In this document: piece by piece, positions 16,711-23,771 of the stretch | Numbering within the stretch: the stretch's first letter is position 1 | How the letters are laid out: every line of letters starts with the position of its first letter | NCBI GenBank assembly: GCA_002455425.1 | Contig: DKKT01000043.1 | Coordinates: 1-38,794, forward strand | Direction of reading: 5' to 3' | Length of the DNA stretch: 38,794 nucleotides | Origin: Chthonomonas sp. UBA6659 | GTDB taxonomy: Bacteria > Armatimonadota > Fimbriimonadia > Fimbriimonadales > Fimbriimonadaceae | Made by a program: the position numbers and the translations under genes | The notes under the pieces: model-generated | The model's database searches: none | Told to the model about the DNA's origin: nothing | The model's input: the letters and a program-made list of their open reading frames with translations, nothing else

Positions 16711-17418
16711 ATGGCCAAACTTCGTTTGGGTCCGATCATTCGCAATCTCCGCGGCAAGTGGGCCGGTACCGTCGTCCAAGGGGGGCGGGACGGGTTGATC
16801 ACGCGCGAGGACGTCACTCCGAAGAACCCGAGGACCGACGCCCAGGTCGCCGTCCGCGCCAACTTCGCGAAGGCCGCTAGCCTCTTCAGCAACTTCAACC
16901 CGAGTCAGGCGGGCCAGTGGAACCTGTACGCGACCACGATCGAGCGCATGAACAGGGTCAACGGACGCAAGAACAACCCCACCGGCTTCAACGTCTTCAC
17001 GGAGTTGACCGCCAAGTACCTGCAGGTGAATCCGACCGGCACCCCGCCGTCGACACCCCCCACGTCGGCCTTCGGCGGCGACGACGTGAAGTTCACACTC
17101 ACGGCCTCCACGGGCAAGCTCACCTTCACGGCGGACAAGCCGAACGCCTCCGGGGTCACGACCGAGCTCCTCATCCAGCGCCTGGCGAGCGGCAATCGGA
17201 AGCCTGCGTCGAACGGGTACCGGACGAACCAGTTCTTCCAATTCCAGACCGGCTCGCTGAGCCGCGACGTGGCCCTACTGCCGGGCAACTATGCGGCGGC
17301 GATCCGCTTCGTGAACAAGAACACCGGCCAAGCCGGCCCCCTCGTCCCGCTCACCAAAGCCGTGATCAGCTTCGCGGTCGAAGAGGGCGGCACCAAGAGC
17401 CAGAAGAAGGCGGCCTGA
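16711..17418 (+). CDS. unknown protein, paralogue of the 5740-6384 protein
   Basis: Protein of 235 residues. ATG 16711 has GGGAGA just upstream and gives the same kind of start as its paralogue; the frame is open from 16636, but that part runs into the end of the array. No function is recognised. It shares with the 5740-6384 protein the order G-x-I-x(5)-G-x-x-A-G-T-V-V, TREDVTPKNPRTDAQ, PSQAGQWNLYA, TAKYLQVNP, GVTTELLIQ and AAIRFVNKNTGQ, so the two are homologous along their length. The C-terminus is lysine-rich. It begins 128 bases after the array end. The intervening stretch shows no further repeat, though it could hold decayed spacers. Confidence 0.8.
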   Translation: MAKLRLGPIIRNLRGKWAGTVVQGGRDGLITREDVTPKNPRTDAQVAVRANFAKAASLFSNFNPSQAGQWNLYATTIERMNRVNGRKNNPTGFNVFTELTAKYLQVNPTGTPPSTPPTSAFGGDDVKFTLTASTGKLTFTADKPNASGVTTELLIQRLASGNRKPASNGYRTNQFFQFQTGSLSRDVALLPGNYAAAIRFVNKNTGQAGPLVPLTKAVISFAVEEGGTKSQKKAA

Positions 17419-17434
17419 CACCGCCCCCCTTCCC

Positions 17435-17462
17435 CGCTCCTCCCCTTGCGCGGGGAGGAGCG
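17435..17462 (+). terminator. hairpin after the 16711-17418 gene
   Basis: Perfect 11-bp stem, CGCTCCTCCCC (17435-17445) with GGGGAGGAGCG (17452-17462), loop of six, 17 bases after the stop. No T-run follows, so it could be a structured 3' end rather than a classic terminator. Confidence 0.5.
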
Positions 17463-17547
17463 CGCCCCACCCGGTGTCGATGGCGGGAGGAGACGCGCGA
17501 AGATTCCCGCCGACGACGACACTGCGGCACGCCACCACCCTCGACCC

Positions 17548-17644
17548 GATTCACGCCGGGGCAAGGGACGGCAAGCCGAGGCCCGGGCCACGCCCGGGAC
17601 GAAGGCGCTCCGTCCAGGGACTGGCCTCTGGGCCGGCGTGAATC
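17548..17644. other. nested inverted repeats between convergent genes
   Basis: Outer arms GATTCACGCCGG (17548-17559) and their exact reverse complement (17633-17644) enclose GGACGG (17566-17571) with CCGTCC (17610-17615), a CCCGGGC/GCCCGGG hairpin (17582-17588 and 17592-17598), and GAGGCC (17578-17583) with GGCCTC (17623-17628), the last crossing the GGACGG pair. The right outer arm reaches into the stop codon of the hydrolase gene. It could be a 3' end structure for both genes or a small palindromic element. Confidence 0.5.
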
Positions 17645-19013
17645 AATCGGTCGGTACGGTGGCGAAGCCGCCGTCGAAGAACTTGCGGGCCAGGATCATG
17701 GCTCCCGGCGACGCCGTCAGGTGATTCAGGTCGGGTCCGTCGATCCCGTGGTAGTTCATCGTCGCGGGCGTCACGCCGCGGGCGCGCATCGCGTTCACGG
17801 CCGAGACCGTGTTGCCGAACGACACCAGCGTATCCTGCTTCAGCCCGACCAAGTACATCGGGACCGTCGGGCTCCAATCAAAGGTGTCGTTGGCCTGGAG
17901 CACCTGGTAGAGGGGGAAGTTCGGATCGGGCGTGGTCAAACCGGCGGCCGCGGCCGGGGTCATGATGTCCGCCAGATAGTAGTCGCCGTCCGCACGCTTG
18001 CGATATCCGGCCAAGGTCGCGGAAATGAGAAGCGACTCCACGGCCTGCTTGTTGGTGCGCTTACCCGAGAAGTTCGGTGCGATCGCGCCTGCGAAAGCGG
18101 CTTTGAAGATCGTTCCCGGCTTGATGCCGTAGTAGGCGTTCGCCGAATGGGCAACGTCGCCGACCAACATCAGGGGAGCGAACTGGAGGTCGTCGGGGCT
18201 CGGCTGCTGCGGCCCCATGAGCAGCAGTCGCTGCGCTCCGCTCAGGTCGTACGGACCGGAGAGCGGTGCGCTCGCCACAAACGGTTTGTCCGGAAACGGG
18301 CTCGCTTCGAGCAGTTGGCTCAGACCCATCGCGTTCGCTCCGCCTTCCGAGTAGCCGGTGACGAAGATCCGGTTCGCGACCGGACGGGCGACGGCGCTCG
18401 CGATGGCATACGCCGCCACTGCCGCGTCGCGTCCGGCGACGGCGTTGCGGCTCGGAACGACGTACGGGTGGGGATCCGCGCTGGCACCCTGTCCGATGTA
18501 GTCCGGCATCACGACGGCATACCCTCCGGTGGTCAGCGCGGCCACAGCCGAAGCCGCCTCGGCATAGGCGTCAGGGCCTGTGATTCCCGATGACGGACAC
18601 TCGTGCTGCCCGATCGACGTCCCGTGGGTGTAGATGACCATGCCCTTCGTGCTGCCCCCGTCGGGGATGGCGACCGCGCCGGAGAGCGTCGTCAGATTGC
18701 CGTAGAAGTCGAGAGAGCTGTACATGAAGCAGTACAGCTCCATGCCGACCGTCGGGTCGGGGAGATCACCGAAGCGGGGATCGGTCAGGCTCTTGCCCAG
18801 CGTAGTCCGCATGAAGGCGGCCAGGGTCGGGGCGTCCATCGTCTCGATGGTCTGAAACGAGATCAGATTGCCTTGACCCGGCACATCGGTCCGGCCGACC
18901 GGCTCCGGCGGGATGTGACGCTGGGAAATCGGCGCCGATCCGGACCCGCCGCAACCGTACACCAGACTTGCAAGAACGACGAGAGCAGCAACCTTTCGCG
19001 ACAAGCAGAGCAT
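17643..19013 (-). CDS. lipoprotein alpha/beta hydrolase (secreted lipase-like)
   Basis: Protein of 456 residues with a lipoprotein signal peptide (ALVVLASLVYGC, Cys21), so it should be anchored in an outer envelope membrane. The body is an alpha/beta-hydrolase: MVIYTHGTSIG gives the oxyanion region, VVMPDYIGQGAS follows, and the nucleophile elbow is GYSEGG near residue 219. PMYLVGLKQDTLVS probably carries the acid residue and the final DLNHLT the histidine. This order fits the secretory lipase and related bacterial esterase group. The substrate is unknown. It is divergent from the DCC-family gene 64 bases away and convergent with the 16711-17418 gene. Confidence 0.85.
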   Translation of the reverse strand: MLCLSRKVAALVVLASLVYGCGGSGSAPISQRHIPPEPVGRTDVPGQGNLISFQTIETMDAPTLAAFMRTTLGKSLTDPRFGDLPDPTVGMELYCFMYSSLDFYGNLTTLSGAVAIPDGGSTKGMVIYTHGTSIGQHECPSSGITGPDAYAEAASAVAALTTGGYAVVMPDYIGQGASADPHPYVVPSRNAVAGRDAAVAAYAIASAVARPVANRIFVTGYSEGGANAMGLSQLLEASPFPDKPFVASAPLSGPYDLSGAQRLLLMGPQQPSPDDLQFAPLMLVGDVAHSANAYYGIKPGTIFKAAFAGAIAPNFSGKRTNKQAVESLLISATLAGYRKRADGDYYLADIMTPAAAAGLTTPDPNFPLYQVLQANDTFDWSPTVPMYLVGLKQDTLVSFGNTVSAVNAMRARGVTPATMNYHGIDGPDLNHLTASPGAMILARKFFDGGFATVPTD

Positions 19014-19077
19014 CGGACCAATTTACCACCGCATGGCGCCGGCAACGCCTCGGCGGCTTTCGGTGTAGATTAAGGCA

Positions 19078-19512
19078 GTGAGCGACGGCGAAAGCCATCC
19101 GGTGATTCTCTTCGACGGCGTGTGCAATCTTTGCAGCGCGACCGTCCAGTGGGTTGTCCGGCGCGATCCACGGGATCGATTCCGATTCGCTTCACTTCAG
19201 TCCGACGTCGCGCAGCGGCTTCTCGGCTCGCTCGAGATGGGTCAGAGCTTGAACAGCATCGTGCTCGTCGATGAGCGCGGAGTCCACACCCGTTCGACCG
19301 CGGCGCTCCGGATCGCGATGAAGCTCCGCTTCCCTTGGCCGATCCTCGCCGCGTTCCTCATCGTCCCTCGTCCGATTCGGGATGGCGTGTACCGTTGGAT
19401 CGCCCGCAATCGGTACCGGTGGTTCGGCAAAAAGGAAGCCTGCTGGATTCCGACGCCGGCGCTCCGCGCTCGATTTCTCGACGGCGCGGAGTCACCGGCG
19501 ACGACGCCTTAG
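19078..19512 (+). CDS. DCC-family (DUF393) thiol-disulfide oxidoreductase-like protein
   Basis: Protein of 144 residues from GTG 19078. The N-terminus ILFDGVCNLCS contains the DxxCxxC pattern that names the DCC family (Asp13, Cys16, Cys19). RDPRDRFRFASLQSD and the C-terminal YRWIARNRYRWFGKK are also typical. Members have a thioredoxin-like fold and are presumed redox proteins, but no substrate is established. It overlaps the end of the sugar-binding protein gene by four bases, tail to tail. Confidence 0.9.
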   Translation: MSDGESHPVILFDGVCNLCSATVQWVVRRDPRDRFRFASLQSDVAQRLLGSLEMGQSLNSIVLVDERGVHTRSTAALRIAMKLRFPWPILAAFLIVPRPIRDGVYRWIARNRYRWFGKKEACWIPTPALRARFLDGAESPATTP

Positions 19513-20510
19513 TACTTGCGGTTCGGTAGTTCCTGAGCGGCCATCGTCTGGTCGAAGAACTTGTCTTCGATCACGATCCGCTTCGGCAGCGTCTCACCCT
19601 TCTTGAACTTCTCGATCGCGTCGAAGAGGTAGGGCCCGAGGAGCGGGTTGCACTCGACCGTGCAGTTAAGCGTGCCCGCGATCATCGCGTCGAACGCCCC
19701 CTTCACGCCGTCGATCGAGACAATGATGATATCGACTCCGGGCTTCTTGCCCGCTTCCTCGATCGCCTGGATTGCACCGAGCGCCATATCGTCGTTGTGG
19801 GCATAGAGGGCGTTGATCGTCTTGCCGACGTCGCTCTTGAGCAAAGCCTCCATAACCTGCTTCCCCTCGGCTCGGGTGAAGTTGCCCGTTTGCGAGAAGA
19901 CGACCTTCATGTCCGGGTGGTTGGCGAGCACTTCCTCGAACCCCTTTTTCCGATCGTTGGCGGGTGCACTTCCAGGGGTTCCCGTCAGCTCGGCGATGAC
20001 GGCCTTTCCGTCCATCTTTTTGGCGAGCCACTCGGCCGCCATCTGACCCTCTTTCACAAAGTCCGAACCGATGAACGTCACGTAGAGATCCTCGGGAACC
20101 GCCGGTCGTCGATCCGAGACGAAAACAGGAATCCCGGCCTCTTTCGCCTCCTTGAGCACCGGCTCCCAGCCCTCTTCGACGACGGGCGCGAATGCGATCA
20201 CATCGACCTTCTGAGCGATGAAGCTACGGATCGCCTTGATCTGGTTCTCCTGCTTCTGCTGGGCGTCGGCGAACTTCAGTTCGATGCCTCGCTTTTCGGC
20301 CTCGGACTTGATCGACTCGGTGTTTGCCGTGCGCCAGGCGCTCTCTGCGCCGATTTGGGAGAAGCCGACGACGAGCTTCTTGTCCGTGCCCCCCTGGGCG
20401 CTCGACCCGGTGGACGACGCTTCACCTCCGGAGTCGCCCTTGCCGCAACCGGCGCTGGCCAGACCGACGACGAGACCCGCGAGCGCGAGCCAACCCAAAA
20501 CCTGCCTCAT
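19509..20510 (-). CDS. sugar ABC transporter substrate-binding lipoprotein, YtfQ-like
   Basis: Protein of 333 residues from the ATG at 20510. The upstream ATG at 20537 would put the start inside the rpsD terminator hairpin and precede the signal peptide. The lipoprotein signal has the lipobox LASAGC. The mature part is a periplasmic-binding-protein type 1 fold of the ribose/galactofuranose group: VGFSQIGAESAWRTANTESI near the N-terminus, DVIAFAPVVEEGWEPVL, FVSDRRP, ELTGTPGSAPANDR, ALYAHNDDMALGAIQAIEEAG and IVSIDGVKGAFDAM. The start and the E-S-x-W-R motif are those of YtfQ, which binds galactofuranose. No ATPase or permease gene is adjacent, so its transporter must lie elsewhere. Confidence 0.9.
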   Translation of the reverse strand: MRQVLGWLALAGLVVGLASAGCGKGDSGGEASSTGSSAQGGTDKKLVVGFSQIGAESAWRTANTESIKSEAEKRGIELKFADAQQKQENQIKAIRSFIAQKVDVIAFAPVVEEGWEPVLKEAKEAGIPVFVSDRRPAVPEDLYVTFIGSDFVKEGQMAAEWLAKKMDGKAVIAELTGTPGSAPANDRKKGFEEVLANHPDMKVVFSQTGNFTRAEGKQVMEALLKSDVGKTINALYAHNDDMALGAIQAIEEAGKKPGVDIIIVSIDGVKGAFDAMIAGTLNCTVECNPLLGPYLFDAIEKFKKGETLPKRIVIEDKFFDQTMAAQELPNRKY

Positions 20511-20535
20511 GGGCGCAGTGTACTCAGGCCAAAGC

Positions 20536-20571
20536 AAAGAGCCCTCCGAGCGTTCGCTCGGAGGGCTCTTT
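20536..20571 (-). terminator. rpsD terminator
   Basis: Fifteen-base perfect stem (20536-20550 with 20557-20571) with a loop of six. On the minus strand it is followed by a T-rich CTTTGCTTT stretch and begins 12 bases after the rpsD stop. It insulates rpsD from the sugar-binding protein gene. Confidence 0.88.
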
Positions 20572-20582
20572 CGAAACCTGGC

Positions 20583-21191
20583 TTAGCGTGCGTAGAACTC
20601 GACGACCTGGTTCTCCTGGAAGAACTTCGGGAAGTCCTCCCGCTCAGGGAGGGCGATGATCTTGCCGCGCATCTGAGGCACGTCCGGCTCGAGGTATACG
20701 GGGACCGGCGCGCCTTCGTAGTGGTTCATGCGTGCGATGCCACGGCTCGCTTCACGATCCCTCACGGACACGATGTCGCCGACCTTCAACTGATAGCTCG
20801 GAACGTTCACGACTCGCCCGTTCACGCAGATGTGGCAGTGCACGACCATCTGGCGGGCCTGGAAGATCGACTTCGCGTAACCGAGCCGCCACACGATCGT
20901 CGCGAGACGAAGCTCAAGCAGCCTAAGGAAGTTCAAGCTGCTGTTGCCGTGCATGCGCTGCGCCTTGTCGAACGTGTTCCGGAACTGTCGCTCGAGCACG
21001 TTGTAGTAGCGGCGGATGACCTGCTTCGCCAGAAGCTGCTCGCCGTACTCGGACGTCCGCCGGTCACGGAGCTGCGGACCATGCTGGCCGGTGGGATACT
21101 GCCGCTTGTTGCTCGGGCATTTCGCTTTGCCCCAAATGTTGAAGCCCACCTTGCGGCAGATGTCTGTTTTTCTTCCTCGATAGGTCGCCAT
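20583..21191 (-). CDS. rpsD: 30S ribosomal protein S4
   Basis: Protein of 202 residues, the usual length. S4 binds 16S rRNA early in small-subunit assembly and in many bacteria represses its own operon. Marks: YPTGQHGPQLRDRR, SEYGEQLLAKQVIRRYYNVLE, and the S4 RNA-binding domain LRLLELRLATIVWRLGYAKS with ARQMVVHCHICVNGRVVNVPSY. Two N-terminal cysteines (Cys12 and Cys25) remain in the region where zinc-binding S4 proteins carry four, so metal binding is doubtful. It stands alone, outside the usual ribosomal protein/rpoA cluster, with its own terminator. Confidence 0.98.
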   Translation of the reverse strand: MATYRGRKTDICRKVGFNIWGKAKCPSNKRQYPTGQHGPQLRDRRTSEYGEQLLAKQVIRRYYNVLERQFRNTFDKAQRMHGNSSLNFLRLLELRLATIVWRLGYAKSIFQARQMVVHCHICVNGRVVNVPSYQLKVGDIVSVRDREASRGIARMNHYEGAPVPVYLEPDVPQMRGKIIALPEREDFPKFFQENQVVEFYAR

Positions 21192-21266
21192 CGTGTTATC
21201 GCGGCCGAGCAGACGCTCCGAGCCGAACGCATAAGATACCCGATCGCGAGCTACGAAGGCAACGAC

Positions 21267-21815
21267 TCAGCCCCGGACGATCGTCACGCTCGACGCGGTG
21301 TCACCGACGTCAAGACGCTGGAGGACGTCGAGTCCGGAGACCACTTGTCCGAAGATCGTGTAAGCCCCGTCCAGGAACTTGGCGGGCGCAAGCATGATGT
21401 AGAACATCGAGTCGCCCGAGTCTTTGTCGTTGTCCTGGCGAGCGAGACCGACCGCTCCCTCGACATGCTTGAAGCCGGAATCCTCGAACGGGATCTTCTG
21501 GCCCGAACCGCCGGTCCCGATGCTACGGTCGTCGAGCGGTTTCGACTTCGTGTTCGGATCGCCGAACCGGGCCATGTAGGGTCGAGGCTTTCGGGCGACC
21601 TCGAAGAACTTCTGGCGATCATAGAAGCCGGATTGCACGAGCTCGATGATCCGGCTCGTCGTCTTCGGGGCCTGCTTCGTGTAGAGCAGGATGTCGACGA
21701 CACCTTTGCCCTGGATGTTCATGCGCATGACCGTTTCGCCTGGCTTCGGCGTGTACTGAGCCCACGCCGTCGCCCCCAAGGCCAGTCCGATCACCAAGAG
21801 GAAGAAGCGTCGCAT
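21267..21815 (-). CDS. exported cyclophilin-type peptidyl-prolyl isomerase
   Basis: Protein of 182 residues starting at ATG 21815. The longer frame to 21923 adds a non-signal-like stretch and overlaps the divergent TerC gene. Residues 1-20 are a signal peptide ending GATAWAQ. The cyclophilin fold is seen in VDILLYTKQAPKTTSRIIEL, GFYDRQKFFEVARKPRPYMA (the F-H-R region of classic cyclophilins here reads F-E-V-A), GAVGLARQDNDKDSGDSMFY and YTIFGQVVSGLDVL. The catalytic arginine position is not clear, so activity may be weak or different. It lies 75 bases upstream of rpsD on the same strand. Confidence 0.88.
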   Translation of the reverse strand: MRRFFLLVIGLALGATAWAQYTPKPGETVMRMNIQGKGVVDILLYTKQAPKTTSRIIELVQSGFYDRQKFFEVARKPRPYMARFGDPNTKSKPLDDRSIGTGGSGQKIPFEDSGFKHVEGAVGLARQDNDKDSGDSMFYIMLAPAKFLDGAYTIFGQVVSGLDVLQRLDVGDTASSVTIVRG

Positions 21816-21895
21816 GTTCAGTAGATTAGACGACTTTCGGCCCGATCCGAGTCGCTTGGCGGCCGGTTTCGCGAGAATGCCACAATCCGGGCTCT

Positions 21896-22678
21896 GTGCT
21901 TGAGCTTGTGTCGTCATCTGCATTCGCCTCGTTTTGGGGGCAGACGTTCGAAGTTGGGGATCTTGGCGTCGTCGCCTTCCTCGTCTTGCTCGAGGCGCTG
22001 CTGTCCGCCGACAATGCCCTTGTTTTGGCGATCATGGTGCGCCACCTCCCGAGAGACCTTCAACGCAAGGCGCTGCTCTACGGCCTCGGTGGGGCGTTCG
22101 TGTTCCGGCTTGTCGCGATTCTGCTTGCGGCCTCGATCATCTCACTTTGGTGGCTCCAGGCGATCGGCGCACTCTATCTGCTGATCCTGCCGATCAAGCA
22201 CTTTCTCGAAAGCGCCTCCGGCAAGGAGATCGCCTCGAAGGGCGGTGGATTCTGGCAGACCGTTGTCGCGGTCGAACTCGCCGACATCGCCTTCGCCATC
22301 GACTCGGTGCTCGCCGGAGTCGCCTTGATCGACTCTTCCGAGAAGATCTGGGTAGTCTATCTCGGAGCGATCATCGGAGTCGTGTTGCTCCGTTTCGCGG
22401 CCGGCTTCTTCGTCAAGCTCCTGGAGCGATTCCCCTCGCTCGATGCCGTCGCTTACGTACTCGTAGGGTGGGTCGGGGTCAAGCTTGCCTTCATGGCCGG
22501 CCACAACGGGACGAAGGCTCTGAAGACGGACTTCTCGGTCCCCGAGATGTCGGCCTATGTGTTCTGGTCTGTCCTCGCCACGATCTGCGTTTTCGGAACG
22601 CTCTATGCCGTGCGAAAGAAGTCGGAGATGGGTGCGGACGAACCGAGCTCCGAACCCGAGGGTGCCCCGCGCCCGTAG
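21896..22678 (+). CDS. TerC family integral membrane protein
   Basis: Protein of 260 residues, GTG start at 21896. About seven membrane segments. It carries the two TerC signature motifs, each with an acidic residue inside the membrane: LLSADNALVLAIM near residue 36 and ADIAFAIDSVLAG in the middle. Family members are linked to tellurite resistance and to metal (Mn, Ca) export. The ion here is not shown. The C-terminal tail is charged and proline-rich. It is divergent from the cyclophilin gene, with 80 bases between. Confidence 0.92.
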   Translation: MLELVSSSAFASFWGQTFEVGDLGVVAFLVLLEALLSADNALVLAIMVRHLPRDLQRKALLYGLGGAFVFRLVAILLAASIISLWWLQAIGALYLLILPIKHFLESASGKEIASKGGGFWQTVVAVELADIAFAIDSVLAGVALIDSSEKIWVVYLGAIIGVVLLRFAAGFFVKLLERFPSLDAVAYVLVGWVGVKLAFMAGHNGTKALKTDFSVPEMSAYVFWSVLATICVFGTLYAVRKKSEMGADEPSSEPEGAPRP

Positions 22679-22698
22679 AGTCCAGGATGAACGACGAA

Positions 22699-22723
22699 CC
22701 CCCACCCGGATTCTGGGTGGGGG
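22699..22723. terminator. hairpin between terC-family and prepilin genes
   Basis: Nine-base perfect stem CCCCCACCC (22699-22707) with GGGTGGGGG (22715-22723), loop of seven, lying between two convergent genes. It could serve both. Confidence 0.65.
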
Positions 22724-22751
22724 CTGTGAGAACCTTCGCGGAAGCGACGGC

Positions 22752-23558
22752 TCAGTCGCGCGGCTCGCCGACGACTTCGGGAATCCCGTTCAGGTCGAGC
22801 GGCAAGTTGTAGCATCGCACCGTCGCGTTGGTCGTCTGGTCGACGCCCTCTCCCGGCAGAACCGCGGTCTCGCTCAGGAACTTGGCGCGCCCGTCGACGA
22901 AGTTCGCGTTGAGCCCACGCGAGTGCCGATTCGAGCCCGCAAAGTTGTAGCGGTTGAACGGGGTCGGCGGAGTCCGATAGAGGGGGTTGCCCTGGTAGCC
23001 GGCGGGGACGTTCTGCACCGTCTGGCCGACGCGCGTGTAAGCCGCATCATAGAACATGATCGTGTCGGTGGGAAGCGGCACGCCGCCCTCGCTGCGAACC
23101 GGGTCGTTCTCGTATCGGTTCGGACCGACCGCCGGATCCTCGAACAGCGCGAAGTTGAACGCATAACTCGCGACCGTCACGTTACCGGCCGGTGTCATGC
23201 CGATCGACTGGAGGATCTGCTGCCATTTGATCGAGTCCTTCGCGCTCGGACAGGTGAAGATGTCTCGGTTCTTGGTGTAGTTCTGGATCGCGTCGAAGAC
23301 CGCGTAGACCTGGGCACCGGCGGCCGGCAATTCGCCGGTTCCATTGGCCGCGTACGCGCTCTGGGGGAACACGCCGTCGGTGTCACCGATGTACATGAGC
23401 ACGGCCATGCCGTTTTGGCGGAGGTTGCTGAGACAGGTCGTTTTCTTGGCTGCTTCCTTGGCCTGGGCGAAGACCGGAAAGAGGATGGCAGCCAGAATCG
23501 CGATGATGGCGATGACCACCAAGAGTTCGATGAGAGTGAAAGCCTTCCGAATGCGCAT
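22752..23558 (-). CDS. prepilin-type protein with H-X9-DG motif
   Basis: Protein of 268 residues. ATG 23558 has AAGGAG five bases upstream. The N-terminus MRIRKAFTLIELLVVIAII is a type IV prepilin leader: cleavage and methylation would fall between Ala6 and Phe7, with Glu5 of the mature protein present and a hydrophobic helix after it. The soluble domain contains CLSNLRQNGMAVLMYIGD and, near the C-terminus, HSRGLNANFVDG, the H-X9-DG signature of a large family of pseudopilin-like proteins abundant in Planctomycetes and Armatimonadota. Its role (pseudopilin, substrate or surface protein) is not known. No pilus machinery genes are adjacent. Confidence 0.93.
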   Translation of the reverse strand: MRIRKAFTLIELLVVIAIIAILAAILFPVFAQAKEAAKKTTCLSNLRQNGMAVLMYIGDTDGVFPQSAYAANGTGELPAAGAQVYAVFDAIQNYTKNRDIFTCPSAKDSIKWQQILQSIGMTPAGNVTVASYAFNFALFEDPAVGPNRYENDPVRSEGGVPLPTDTIMFYDAAYTRVGQTVQNVPAGYQGNPLYRTPPTPFNRYNFAGSNRHSRGLNANFVDGRAKFLSETAVLPGEGVDQTTNATVRCYNLPLDLNGIPEVVGEPRD

Positions 23559-23698
23559 GAAGTCTCCTTGCGTGAAATCCGTTCGAGGGAAAGTCGAAGG
23601 GAGCGCGGCCCCTGATCCAAAGTTTATTAGCCGCTCGTTAAGTCGGACTATCATAGCGCCCCGGTTCGTTCTCGCGCTACTGAGAACGGTGCCAATTG

Positions 23699-23730
23699 CC
23701 CGAAACTTCACAACCCAGTAAAGTTTCGGG
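23699..23730. promoter_or_regulatory. inverted repeat upstream of the PafA/Dop-like gene
   Basis: Perfect 10-base arms CCCGAAACTT (23699-23708) and AAGTTTCGGG (23721-23730) around 12 bases. A second, smaller pair (GTTCTC and GAGAAC) lies about 20 bases upstream. Both are in the 213-base gap between divergent genes, so an operator or 5' leader hairpin is plausible. Confidence 0.45.
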
Positions 23731-23771
23731 CCCCACGATCGGCACCCTTGGACGACGTAGAATGGAGGCGA

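Noticed and set aside
20583..21191. Zinc-binding form of S4
   Set aside because: Only two of the four N-terminal cysteines can be seen, so metal binding was not claimed.
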